Below, piece by piece: positions 7,346 to 14,921 of a DNA stretch of 34,001 nucleotides (position 1 is the first letter of the stretch; every line of letters starts with the position of its first letter). The position numbers and the translations under genes are program-made. The DNA is from Nonomuraea basaltis (GTDB taxonomy: Bacteria; Actinomycetota; Actinomycetes; Streptosporangiales; Streptosporangiaceae). The notes under the pieces were generated by a model. That model saw only the letters and a program-made list of their open reading frames with translations. It made no database searches and was not told the DNA's origin. The stretch is from contig NZ_VCJS01000134.1 of NCBI RefSeq assembly GCF_005893125.1, forward strand, positions 1 through 34,001. The letters are read 5' to 3'.

Positions 7346-10300
7346 ATGGTCTTCATCCGGGTGCTGGGCGCGTTCGCGAGCGAGGTGAACGGTGCGGCCG
7401 TTCACCTCGGCGGGCCGCGGCAGCGGGGCGTGCTGGCGTTGCTGGTGGCGGCGCGTGGGCAGGTCGTGCCGGTCGACCGGATGATCGAGGATCTGTGGCG
7501 CGGGGAACCGCCCGCGCGGGCGCTGATGTCCCTGCAGGCGTATGTGTCCAACCTGCGCCGGCTGCTGGAGCCCGGACGTCCGCCGCGCACGCCGGCCCGG
7601 CTGCTGGTGAGCGCGGCGCCGGGTTATGCGCTGCGGCTGCCACCGGAGGCGGTGGACGCATGGCGGTTCGAGGGCCTGCTGGGCCAAGCGCGTACGGACA
7701 CCGACCTACGCGCCGCGCAGGCTCGGCTCGCCGAGGCGCTGGGGCTGTGGCAGGGACCGGCGTTCGCCGAGGTCGCCGACGAGCCGTGGGCCGCAGCCGA
7801 GACGGCCCGGCTGAACGAGCTACGCTTGGTCGCCACCGAGCTGCACGTCGCGGCGGGTCTGCGCATCGGCGACCCCGCCGCGGTGGTTCCCGAGGCCGAG
7901 CGGCTCACCCGCGACGAGCCCCTCCGCGAGGAAGGCTGGCGGCTGCACGCCTTGGCACTGTGGAGCAGCGGCCGCCAAGCCGATGCGCTGGCGACGCTCC
8001 GTCGCGCCCGCGGCATCCTCGCCGAGGAGCTCGGGCTCGACCCTGGCCCGGACCTGACGGCGTTGGAGGAGGCGATCCTCACCCAGCGCACAGACGTCCT
8101 ACGCGCGACCGTGCCCCCGCCCCCGCTGACCGCCCCGCTGCCGCAGGTGGCCCCTCTCCCGGGGACGGCTCCGATCGTCGAGGCGCCGTTCGTCGGACGC
8201 GAGGCACAGCTGTCGGCACTGGTCACGGCCGCCACCGGGGCCGCCACCGACGGAGCCCGTATCGCCCTTGTCACCGGCGAGGCCGGGCTCGGCAAGTCGA
8301 CGCTGCTGGAACACCTCGGCAGGCGGCTCGAACGTGACGGGTGGCTGGTCGCCGTCGGCCGCTGCCCCGAGGTCGACAGCGCGCCGCCCGCGTGGGCCTG
8401 GACTGAGGCGCTGAGAGCCGTCGCCGCGTCCACGTCCCCGGGCGAGTTCGCCGACGACCTCGCGCCGCTGCTCACCGACACCGGGCCGGTGAACGCCGAC
8501 GCCACCGCTGGACGGTTCCGCCTGCGCCAAGCCGTGTGGAAGTGGCTCGCGGCGGTCGCCACGGAACGCCCGGTCGCCGTCGTGCTGGACGACCTGCACT
8601 GGGCGGACGCCGCCACGCTGGAACTGCTCGGCGGCGGCCTCGGCATGCGGGCCCCGATCCTGGTCGTCGCCGCGTACCGCGCGGACGAGAGCGGGCACCT
8701 CACCGAAACGCTGGCCTCCCTCGCGCGCGCCACGCCCCTCCGCCTAGCGCTGCCGGGGCTGAACGACGAGGCCGTCGCGGAGCTCGTACGGACCGAATGC
8801 GAGGCCGACGAGGAGACCATCGCAGGGATCGCCGAGCGCACCGGCGGCAACCCGTTCTACGTGCGCGAAAGCGCCCGGCTGCTGAACGGCGAAGGCGCGC
8901 TGGTCGCCCTCTCCGAGGTCCCCGAAGGCGTACGGGACGTCCTGCGCCGACGGCTCGCGCGCCTGCCCGAGGGAGGCGTGTCCGTCCTCCGGCTGGCCGC
9001 GGTCGCAGGCCGGGAAAGCTCAGTGGACGTCCTCGTCAAGGCCGCCGACACCGACGAGGACGGGGTGATGGACGCCTTGGACGCGGGCGTCATCGCCGGG
9101 CTCCTCGACGAGCCCGGCCCAGGCCTCATCCGCTTCGTCCACGCCCTCGTCAGGGACACGCTCATTGCCGACGTCAGCAGATTGCGTGCTACCCGGATGC
9201 ACGCCCGGATCGCCGCCGCTCTTGAAGGCACCGACGACATCGCGGCGCTGGCCCATCACTACGCGCGCGCCGGCTCACCGAAGGCCGTCGGCTACTGCGT
9301 CCAGGCCGCCGAGCTTGCCGAGGCCCGCTACGCCCACGACGTGGCGGCCGACCTCCTCGCCGACGCCGTCACCAACTCGACCGGACCGGACGAACGCGTC
9401 GAATTGCTCGGCAGGTTGCTGCGCGTGCAGATCCGGGCGGGAGCCGTCGCAGCCGCCCGCGAGACGCGCCGTGAAGCCGTGGAGTACGCAGAGTCCCTGG
9501 GCCGCGACGACCTGATGATCGCCGCATTCACCGCGTGGACAGAGCCGACCCCCTGGCAGGCCCGTACGTACGGCACGGTGGACCGGCCCATCGTCGACCG
9601 CCTGAGCCGCCTGTTGAAGCGTGACCTGACCCCTTCGGTGCGGTCCCGGCTCCTGACGGCGTACGCGGACGAACTGGTCGGCGAGGACGACCCGACCGTT
9701 CTGGAGGCAGCGCAGGAGGCACTCGACCTCGCCACGGGACCCCGGTTGCGGGCCGCGGCACTCCAGATCCTGGCCCGAGTCCACGGCGACGCCGAGCTCT
9801 GCCGGGAGCTCGTGGAGATCGGCACCGAGCACGACCTGCCGGTCTACCGCGTCACTGGGCTGCTCAACCATGCCGGCGGCGACGCCGCCGCCAACGACCC
9901 GGTGACCATGCACCAGGTGATCACCGAGGCCCTGGAACTCGCGCGTACCTACCGAATGCGCGAGGCGATCGCCGTCGCCGAGATCGCGCTGGCGAGCCTG
10001 GCGCTCATCGAAGGCCGATTCGCCGACGCCGAGCTCCTCTACATCAAGGCCGACGAGGGCATGCGGCGCGCCGGATCGGTGCACGCCACGGGCTTTCTCC
10101 AACTCGCCCTGGCTACGATCTGGCTGAACGACGGCACGCTCGGTGCGCACCTGGACGACGTGCGCGCCCTCCACGCCGCGCTCGGCCCCATGACCTCCGA
10201 CCTGCTCGCGCTCGCCCTCCACGCCAACGGCCTGGACGCCGAAGCCCGCGAGGTCCGCGCGTCACCCAGCCCGATCCGCCCCGACTTCTTCTTCACCTTC

Positions 10301-10573
10301 CTCACAACGTTGCGCGCGATGGCCATCGTCGCCTTGAACGACCGCGACGCCGCCGAGGAGATCTACGCGACGCTGCTTCCGCACCGCAATAGCCCCCCGG
10401 CGGGCGCTGCGAGCCTGGCGCTGCGCCCGGTCGCCCACACCCTGGGTGAACTGGCCGTCTTCCTCGGCCGCACCGACGAGGCCGCCGCCCACTTCACCCA
10501 GGCCGCCACCATCGCCGACCGGTGGAACGCACCCCACTGGGCCGCCGAGGCCCGGTCACGAACAACCACCTAG
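7346..10573 (+). CDS. AfsR/SARP-type regulator with BTAD, ATPase and TPR-like domains
   Basis: The predicted protein has 1075 residues. The start is ATG 7346 (MVFIRVLGAFASEV); a longer frame to 7130 crosses the hemerythrin gene. The OmpR-like winged helix spans residues 1-95 (LGGPRQRGVLALLVA; MSLQAYVSNLRRLLEPG). The bacterial activation domain (BTAD) follows to about 250 (LGLWQGPAFAEVADEPW; LRRARGILAEELGLDPG). An AAA/NB-ARC-like ATPase comes next, with Walker A GEAGLGKST (about 311-319) and Walker B VVLDDLHWAD (about 411-420). The C-terminal 450 residues are helical and TPR/MalT-like. Large SARPs of this layout activate secondary-metabolism or stress genes. No biosynthetic cluster is adjacent; the divergent hemerythrin/DUF4267/FAD genes are the obvious targets. 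Confidence 0.85.
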   Translation: MVFIRVLGAFASEVNGAAVHLGGPRQRGVLALLVAARGQVVPVDRMIEDLWRGEPPARALMSLQAYVSNLRRLLEPGRPPRTPARLLVSAAPGYALRLPPEAVDAWRFEGLLGQARTDTDLRAAQARLAEALGLWQGPAFAEVADEPWAAAETARLNELRLVATELHVAAGLRIGDPAAVVPEAERLTRDEPLREEGWRLHALALWSSGRQADALATLRRARGILAEELGLDPGPDLTALEEAILTQRTDVLRATVPPPPLTAPLPQVAPLPGTAPIVEAPFVGREAQLSALVTAATGAATDGARIALVTGEAGLGKSTLLEHLGRRLERDGWLVAVGRCPEVDSAPPAWAWTEALRAVAASTSPGEFADDLAPLLTDTGPVNADATAGRFRLRQAVWKWLAAVATERPVAVVLDDLHWADAATLELLGGGLGMRAPILVVAAYRADESGHLTETLASLARATPLRLALPGLNDEAVAELVRTECEADEETIAGIAERTGGNPFYVRESARLLNGEGALVALSEVPEGVRDVLRRRLARLPEGGVSVLRLAAVAGRESSVDVLVKAADTDEDGVMDALDAGVIAGLLDEPGPGLIRFVHALVRDTLIADVSRLRATRMHARIAAALEGTDDIAALAHHYARAGSPKAVGYCVQAAELAEARYAHDVAADLLADAVTNSTGPDERVELLGRLLRVQIRAGAVAAARETRREAVEYAESLGRDDLMIAAFTAWTEPTPWQARTYGTVDRPIVDRLSRLLKRDLTPSVRSRLLTAYADELVGEDDPTVLEAAQEALDLATGPRLRAAALQILARVHGDAELCRELVEIGTEHDLPVYRVTGLLNHAGGDAAANDPVTMHQVITEALELARTYRMREAIAVAEIALASLALIEGRFADAELLYIKADEGMRRAGSVHATGFLQLALATIWLNDGTLGAHLDDVRALHAALGPMTSDLLALALHANGLDAEAREVRASPSPIRPDFFFTFLTTLRAMAIVALNDRDAAEEIYATLLPHRNSPPAGAASLALRPVAHTLGELAVFLGRTDEAAAHFTQAATIADRWNAPHWAAEARSRTTT

Positions 10574-10599
10574 CGCACATCTGTGACACAGAACTTGCA

Positions 10600-10841
10600 T
10601 TAGTGGCCGGGCCTCAGTATCCGGTCGCCGCCCGGCTGGACAAGCTGTTCACCGACCCCGCCCACGCCCTGCGCGAACGGGTGCTCTGGAGGCTCCTGTA
10701 CGACACGGCCGCCCGCACCGAGGAAATCCTCAGCCTCAACGTCGAGGACCTCGACTTGGAGTTCCGCCGCGCCCGGGTCGTCTCCAAGGACGGCGCCATC
10801 GAGTACGTGCACTGGGCCACCGCCACCGCGCGGCTGCGCCG
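10600..10841 (+). pseudogene. Tyrosine recombinase (integrase) fragment
   Basis: About 80 codons, without a start, read PVAARLDKLFTDPAHALRER, LWRLLYDTAARTEEILSLNV and EDLDLEFRRARVVSKDGAIE. This is the start of the catalytic domain of XerC/phage-type integrases. The first catalytic Arg lies in TAART-E-E, and the beta-sheet Lys lies in VVSKDG. The His-x-x-Arg and Tyr parts are missing, because after HWATATARL the sequence switches to a serine-recombinase frame. It is a truncated relic and cannot be active. Confidence 0.65.
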
Positions 10842-11510
10842 GTGCAGATCGTCTACTCCCGCTCGTCCACCGCGACCCAGTCCCTGCTCCGGCAGCGGCA
10901 CATCCTCACCGAGGCCGGCCTGCTGATCCGCACTGAAGGCGTCGCCGAGGGATTACGTCCCGCCGAAGGGGTCCTGCTGTTCGAGGACCCGGCCACCACC
11001 TCCAAGATTCCCGCCCTGGACCGGCCTGCGTTCGGCAAGATCGCCGCCAAGGCCCACCCTGGCGACACCCTGACGGTGTCAGAGCTGTTCCGGCTCTGCC
11101 GCGACCTAGCCGACATCCACTCCGTCCGCAACTGGTGCCAGGCCCGCGGCGTCGTCCTGCGTGTCCTGTCCGGGGCCGCTATCCAACTTCCATGACCTCG
11201 CCGCAGGCGACGCCACCACGGCGGTCATCATTAACGTGATCGACGCCGTCGGCCAGTTCCAGCGCGACCTGCAGAACGAGCTGACCGCCGAGGGAATCGC
11301 CGCGGCCGAGGCCGAAGGCCGCTACCGCGGTAGGCCACCCGCCCTGACCGGCACCCAACTGGAGGAGGTGCGGTCGATGTTCACCGACCAAGGCGCCTCG
11401 ATCGCGGCACTCGCGCGGGCCCACGGGGTCAGCCGCGACGGCCATCCGAACCGCACTTGGCGATCTGCTGCCCGACCAGAGGATCTCATCTCCTCGATCG
11501 TCCTGATTGC
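10842..11510 (+). pseudogene. Serine recombinase/resolvase (Tn3 type) with two frameshifts
   Basis: The frame opens with GTG 10842: VQIVYSRSSTATQSLLRQRH, with the catalytic Ser in the YSRSST motif. FEDPATTSKIPALDRPAFGK and HPGDTLTVSELFRLCRDLAD follow, the resolvase core. Near 11178 a one-base change ends this frame after VLRVLSG. The next frame resumes with FHDLAAGDATTAVI and GQFQRDLQNELTAEGIAAAE, then the C-terminal HTH (GRPPALTGTQLEEV; AALARAHGVSR). A second shift near 11437 moves the last residues (AIRTALGDLLPDQ) to another frame. The order of domains is complete, so the decay is recent relative to other relics here. Confidence 0.75.
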
Positions 11511-11558
11511 GAGAACACCCTGCTGACCTGTGGCTCAGTCCTTTGAAACCGTGTGGGT

Positions 11559-12161
11559 TCAGCGGATGCGGTCGTAGACCAGGGCCATCGCGCCCAGTTC
11601 GCCGGTCTCCTGGTAGGTGAGCTTCCAATTCGACGGCGGGAGGCCGTCGTCGAACAGCCGCAGGCCGCCTCCGGCGATCTCCGGGATGACGGTGAGGTAC
11701 ATCCGGTCGAGCAGGTCGGCTTCCAGCAGCGCCTTGGTGATGCTGGGGCTGGTGTTGACGAGGATGTCGCCCTCGCCGTCGGCCTTGAGCTCGGCGATGA
11801 GGTCGGCGACGGGGCCGTTCACCACGCGGGTGCGTTCCCAGGGCGCCTCGGTCAGGGTGGTCGACAAGACCACCTTCTCGGTGTCGACCAGCCACTTTGC
11901 GTAGCCGCGGTCGCGCGGATCGGCGTTGTCGTCGGCGGCGACCGACGGCCAGTACGCCATGAATCCTTCGGCGAGGACCCGGCCGAGCAGGGCCGTGGTC
12001 GCGTTCTCCCGCATCCGGGTCATCTGGTCGCGCGCTACGTCGGTGGTCGCGTAGGTGGCGAACGCGGCGAAATCGGCGGGCCCGCCGGCGCCGTGGTAGC
12101 GCCCGTCGAGGCTGATGACCAGATTGGCGGTCACCTTGCGTCCGGTGGTCTGCTCGGTCAT
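11559..12161 (-). CDS. RibD C-terminal / dihydrofolate-reductase-like protein
   Basis: The predicted protein has exactly 200 residues. The N-terminus KVTANLVISLDGRYHGAGG matches the first strand and Met-20-type loop of RibD_C/DHFR-fold reductases (V-x-x-S-L-D-G). LLGRVLAEGFMAYWP and KVVLSTTLTEAPWERTRVV (quoted in part) follow, then GEGDILVNTSPSITKALLE, the NADPH-binding strand-helix turn, and IPEIAGGGLRLFDDG near the end. Family members use NAD(P)H on pteridine- or flavin-precursor-like substrates, but most actinobacterial copies of this size are uncharacterised. Its ATG overlaps the stop of the upstream ArsR-AHSA1 gene (ATGA, 12158-12161), so the two are translationally coupled. Confidence 0.8.
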   Translation of the reverse strand: MTEQTTGRKVTANLVISLDGRYHGAGGPADFAAFATYATTDVARDQMTRMRENATTALLGRVLAEGFMAYWPSVAADDNADPRDRGYAKWLVDTEKVVLSTTLTEAPWERTRVVNGPVADLIAELKADGEGDILVNTSPSITKALLEADLLDRMYLTVIPEIAGGGLRLFDDGLPPSNWKLTYQETGELGAMALVYDRIR

Positions 12162-13015
12162 TTCGTGCTCCTTGTGTCGGTGTCGTGCTCGGTGTCGTGG
12201 GTGTCGGCGGCGAGGGCCGCCGCGAGTCTGTCGAGGCTCTGGCCGAAGCCGATCTCGATGCCGGCGATGAAGTCCGCCGAGTCGGTGGTGCTGTCGGTGA
12301 TCCGGTAATGGACCTCCAGGTCGGCCCCGGTGTCGGTGTGCCGGAGGTCGAAGTCGAGGTGGCCGGTGAAGGCGAGGCCGCCGTCGGGTAGCAGGGGGGA
12401 GAGCCGGTAGGCCAGGTGCTCGCCGGGGCGTACGTCGTCGACAACACCCTGTGCGCGCCCGACGACCACGTCGGAGCCGTCGACGTCCTCGGCATCGCGG
12501 TATTCCAGGATGATCCGCCCACCCGGTCGCGCCTCGAACACGAACTCCGAGACGCGCAGGCCGTCGGGCGCCCACCAGCGGGCGAGCGGCGATGCTTCGG
12601 TCAGGTGACGCCAGACCAGCTCGGGGCGCCCTGTCAGTGAGCGGCGGAAGCAGAACGAGCGGCCATCGGCCCACCCCGGCTCCTGCGCGGCGCGCCGCTC
12701 GGCGTGGAGGCTGGCCCCGTAGCGGTCATGGGTCTCGCGTGGGCCGCCGCCCCGGTCCGCGGTGTCGGCGAGCCGGTCGAGCGCGGCCGCCAGATCCCGC
12801 AGGGGACCGGGTTGGAGCGCGTACACGCGACGCTGGCCGGTGCGCTGGGAGACGACGACACCGGCACGCTCAAGGGTCTGCAGGTGCTTGGTCGTCTGCG
12901 GCTGACGCGCCCCGGCGAGCTGGGCCAGGACGCCGACCGACCGGGGCCGCTCGGCCAACAGAGTCACGAGCCGCCAGCGGGCCGGGTCGGCCAGTGCGGT
13001 GAGGAGTGCGTCCAT
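12158..13015 (-). CDS. ArsR-family regulator fused to an AHSA1/SRPBCC domain
   Basis: The predicted protein has 285 residues. Residues 1-95 are an ArsR winged helix (MDALLTALADPARWRLVTLL; QPQTTKHLQTLERAGVV; QRTGQRRVYAL) without the metal-binding Cys-Val-Cys motif. Residues from about 125 to 270 form an AHSA1-type START/SRPBCC domain (RPELVWRHLTEASPLARWWAP; FEARPGGRIILEY; LAFTGHLDFDLRH). The two are often separate neighbouring genes in actinobacteria; here they are one reading frame. The ligand is probably a hydrophobic small molecule held in the SRPBCC pocket (inference). It leads an operon with the RibD-type reductase. A promoter with a palindromic operator lies immediately upstream, and the gap to ATG is too short for a ribosome-binding site. 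Confidence 0.8.
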   Translation of the reverse strand: MDALLTALADPARWRLVTLLAERPRSVGVLAQLAGARQPQTTKHLQTLERAGVVVSQRTGQRRVYALQPGPLRDLAAALDRLADTADRGGGPRETHDRYGASLHAERRAAQEPGWADGRSFCFRRSLTGRPELVWRHLTEASPLARWWAPDGLRVSEFVFEARPGGRIILEYRDAEDVDGSDVVVGRAQGVVDDVRPGEHLAYRLSPLLPDGGLAFTGHLDFDLRHTDTGADLEVHYRITDSTTDSADFIAGIEIGFGQSLDRLAAALAADTHDTEHDTDTRSTK

Positions 13016-13023
13016 GAAGAGAA

Positions 13024-13052
13024 GTATTCTTCATAACGAATATTCGTGTCAA
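13024..13052 (-). promoter_or_regulatory. Promoter with embedded operator for the ArsR-AHSA1 operon
   Basis: On the minus strand, TTGACA (13052-13047) and GAATAC (13029-13024) stand 17 bp apart, a near-consensus -35 with a weaker -10. The spacer contains CGAATATTCG (13037-13046), a perfect 10-bp palindrome. A second, imperfect one (GAAGTATTCTTC, 13021-13032) covers the -10. The ATG (13015-13013) begins eight bases past the -10, so the transcript is probably leaderless. Autorepression by the ArsR domain is the likely control. Confidence 0.6.
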
Positions 13053-13078
13053 GGCATAGCTTCGGGGTCCGTCGGGCA

Positions 13079-13274
13079 ACCCGAGGGCCGCTACCGCGGT
13101 CGGCCGCCCGCGCTGGACGGCGACAAGCTTGAGGAAGTCCGCGCAGCCTTCCATGACGAGGGCGCCTTGATCGCCGCGCTTGCCCGCAGGCATGGCGTGA
13201 GCCGCGTGGCCATACGGACCGCGCTGAACAGCCTGCTGCCTGACCAGAGCATCCCGCCTGCTCGATCGGGATGA
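13079..13274 (+). pseudogene. Resolvase C-terminal fragment (second copy)
   Basis: PEGRYRGRPPALDGDKLEEV, FHDEGALIAALARRHGVSR and VAIRTALNSLLPDQSIPP repeat, with substitutions, the C-terminal helix-turn-helix part of the resolvase relic at 11310-11500. Only about 60 codons are present, directly behind the ArsR promoter, and no catalytic domain precedes them. It is diverged from the first copy, so it came from a related element and is not a recent duplicate. Confidence 0.65.
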
Positions 13275-13342
13275 TCGAGCGGGGGGCCAGACACCGGCGA
13301 CCTGACCGAAGAACCTGACCCTGCATCGACCGGAAGGGCGGC

Positions 13343-13540
13343 TTGAACGTCGCTGGCTTCACCAGCGCGATCATCCCCAACTACCTCGACCCACCCACTG
13401 ACCCGGCCCGCTGGGGATGGTGGCGGCACGACCGGGGATGGTGGGCGACCGCGTCCGCGCTGCTGGACCCCCGCGCATCGGGCGCCGTCGCCCACGAGCG
13501 GGTCTTCGTCTTCGATGAGGATGGCACCAGTGAGCACTGA
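13343..13540 (+). CDS. Short hypothetical protein or gene remnant
   Basis: This 65-codon frame opens with TTG 13343, preceded by GGAAGGG. It reads NVAGFTSAIIPNYLDPPTDP, ARWGWWRHDRGWWATASALL and AVAHERVFVFDEDG. The Trp-rich stretch is unlike chance translation of GC-rich DNA, but I do not recognise a family. It overlaps the GTG start of the next gene by 11 bases, which suggests a coupled pair. It may be the surviving tail of a larger gene cut by the resolvase-bearing element. Confidence 0.3.
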   Translation: MNVAGFTSAIIPNYLDPPTDPARWGWWRHDRGWWATASALLDPRASGAVAHERVFVFDEDGTSEH

Positions 13541-14030
13541 CTACTCCCGGCCTCTACGCATGGCAGCGCAGGGGAGCGGCCTGGCCGAGCCAGGCCTGCG
13601 AGTGCGGCTGGAAGCAGTACACCTCCATCTCACCGCGGAGCCCGACGTGCAGGGCGTCACGGACGCCCTGAAGATCCTGATCGCGAACCTGCGACGGCTG
13701 CCCGTCCACCTTGACCTCGCCCCCCACGGGCTCCCGTCGCGCCTGACCGAGCAGTGCCAAGCCCTCACCCGGGCCATCGATCCCGACCGGCCGCTCTCCC
13801 TCGGTCCCACGGCCATATATCCAGTTACGGACGGGAGCGTGCACCTAGGACCACATCCCCCGAGGGGAACGGCTATCAGCGCCGTCCCCGATGGGCACGG
13901 CGTGCGGCTGCGCCGTCCGGCAGTGGGCTACCCCACCCTGGCCGGAACCGCGAGCGGCCTCGGCTCGGTGATGACGGCGGCGATGTTGACCGCGGAGTGC
14001 TTCAAGACGATCGTCGCAGCCTGGGGTTGA
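13530..14030 (+). CDS. Conserved-looking protein, possibly the N-terminal part of a ThiF/E1-like protein
   Basis: The GTG at 13530 has GAGG nine bases upstream; an ATG at 13515 is the other choice. From the GTG the protein has 166 residues, with VRLEAVHLHLTAEPDVQGVT, ALKILIANLRRLPVHLDLAP and YPTLAGTASGLGSVMTAAML then TAECFKTIV. The glycine-rich helix followed by A-E-C-F-K resembles the stretch in bacterial E1/ThiF-like proteins that ends with A-E-V-F-K before the Rossmann fold. That fold does not follow: the frame stops at 14028-14030 in glyoxalase-like sequence. It may be a truncated gene. The assignment is tentative. Confidence 0.35.
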   Translation: MSTDYSRPLRMAAQGSGLAEPGLRVRLEAVHLHLTAEPDVQGVTDALKILIANLRRLPVHLDLAPHGLPSRLTEQCQALTRAIDPDRPLSLGPTAIYPVTDGSVHLGPHPPRGTAISAVPDGHGVRLRRPAVGYPTLAGTASGLGSVMTAAMLTAECFKTIVAAWG

Positions 14031-14085
14031 TCACTATGCGGTGGCGATGGTGGATCCCGAGGGGAACGAGTTCGACGTGGTCTAG
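14029..14085 (+). pseudogene. Tail of a VOC/glyoxalase-family gene
   Basis: Eighteen codons ending in TAG read DHYAVAMVDPEGNEFDVV, the characteristic last strand of VOC-family (glyoxalase/bleomycin-resistance type) proteins, including the metal-ligand Glu in D-P-E-G-N-E-F. Nothing upstream in this frame continues the fold. It marks another junction of rearrangement. Confidence 0.55.
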
Positions 14086-14659
14086 CGCCGTTTTCCGCAC
14101 GTCATCACGGCTATCCCGCGTCTCCGCATCCCCCATCGCACTTCGACCACGAGGGCAGCATGAGCATCAGGCCCGGCGGAGTCCGCATCCGTTCGCTCCA
14201 CGCCCTGCTGAAGGCCACCGCTGACGCCATGGAGAACGGCGCGTCCATCGGCTACTGAAGCCCAGGGCGGTCGCCGGCGAAGTGCAGTGGGACGTCCTCG
14301 ATCTCGGCCCCTGAGCCTCCGTAGCGGCGGCGCCGGACTGCGGCAGATCGATCAGGCCACCACCACGGCGGGCCTGCCGTTCGCCACGGTGCGGCTCGGG
14401 AATGATGGCCATGCGCCGTACCACCCCATTCCTCGCCGTCGGCGGCCAGCGATCGGTGTGCGGCGTCCTCGTCATGACGTTGCGTCACGGGGCTCAGCTA
14501 CGCCTACGGGCCGAGCAGCAGCACCGAGCGAGGCACCCCCTCAACGTTCTACTTGAGATTGGCCGAGGCCGTATGGGGGGGTCGCCTGCTGTCGCTGTGG
14601 ACTGATCTCTGTCACCTGGTGACAGGCGATCTTGGTGGCAAATTGATGGCAAACGATCA
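14086..14659. other. 574-bp stretch without a recognised gene
   Basis: A small frame at 14160-14258 (32 codons, MSIRPGGVRIRSLHALL...) has GAGGG four bases before its ATG and could be real, but I have no match. Another frame ending at 14691-14693 reads TFYLRLAEAVWGGRLLSLW and DLGGKLMANDQEA and might be the end of an element-borne gene. Near the tRNA end lie a palindrome (14609-14625) and a tandem 11-bp repeat (14632-14653). Confidence 0.35.
14609..14653. repeat. Palindrome plus tandem 11-bp repeat next to tRNA-Ile
   Basis: CTGTCACC-T-GGTGACAG (14609-14625) is a perfect palindrome around one base. Seven bases on, TTGGTGGCAAA (14632-14642) is followed directly by TTGATGGCAAA (14643-14653), identical at 10 of 11 positions. 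They stand about 60 bp from the 3' end of tRNA-Ile. Paired short direct repeats beside a tRNA resemble integrase arm-binding sites of actinomycete integrative elements. Confidence 0.45.
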
Positions 14660-14694
14660 AGAGGCCAGATCCTCGATCTCGGGATCTAGCCTCT
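14660..14694 (-). terminator. Hairpin downstream of tRNA-Ile
   Basis: AGAGGCCAGATC (14660-14671) pairs with GATCTAGCCTCT (14683-14694), 12-bp arms with one mismatch and an 11-base loop. It lies 18 bp past the tRNA 3' end in the direction of tRNA transcription, so it probably ends the tRNA transcript. Confidence 0.6.
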
Positions 14695-14711
14695 GAGCTG
14701 GTGAAACTCTG

Positions 14712-14785
14712 TGGGGCTACCAGGACTTGAACCTGGGACCTCTTCCTTATCAGGGAAGCGCTCTAACCGTCTGAGCTATAGCCCC
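14712..14785 (-). tRNA. tRNA-Ile (GAT anticodon)
   Basis: On the minus strand the 74-base gene starts GGGGCTATAGCTCAG and ends TAGCCCC plus discriminator A. The acceptor stem pairs GGGGCTA with TAGCCCC. The anticodon arm CTTCC-CTGATAA-GGAAG presents GAT, and the T arm GGTTCAAGTCC is canonical. CCA is not encoded. Its place behind gyrA and the DUF3566 gene is the standard actinobacterial one. The tRNA-Ala that commonly follows is absent from the next several hundred bases. Confidence 0.95.
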
Positions 14786-14921
14786 GCGCATCCCGAACGT
14801 TACCGCATCCGCAGATCAGAGGCGAACCGGTTGTTCGGACGGGAAAAGCTTACCGCCTTTGGCGTGCTGCTCGCGCCGCTCTCACCCCGGAGCACGGCGC
14901 GAGCACCCCGTCTGATGCGCC

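Noticed and set aside
7624..8850. 408-codon minus-strand frame opposite the AfsR-like gene
   Set aside because: Ser/Ala/Arg-rich shadow without motifs.
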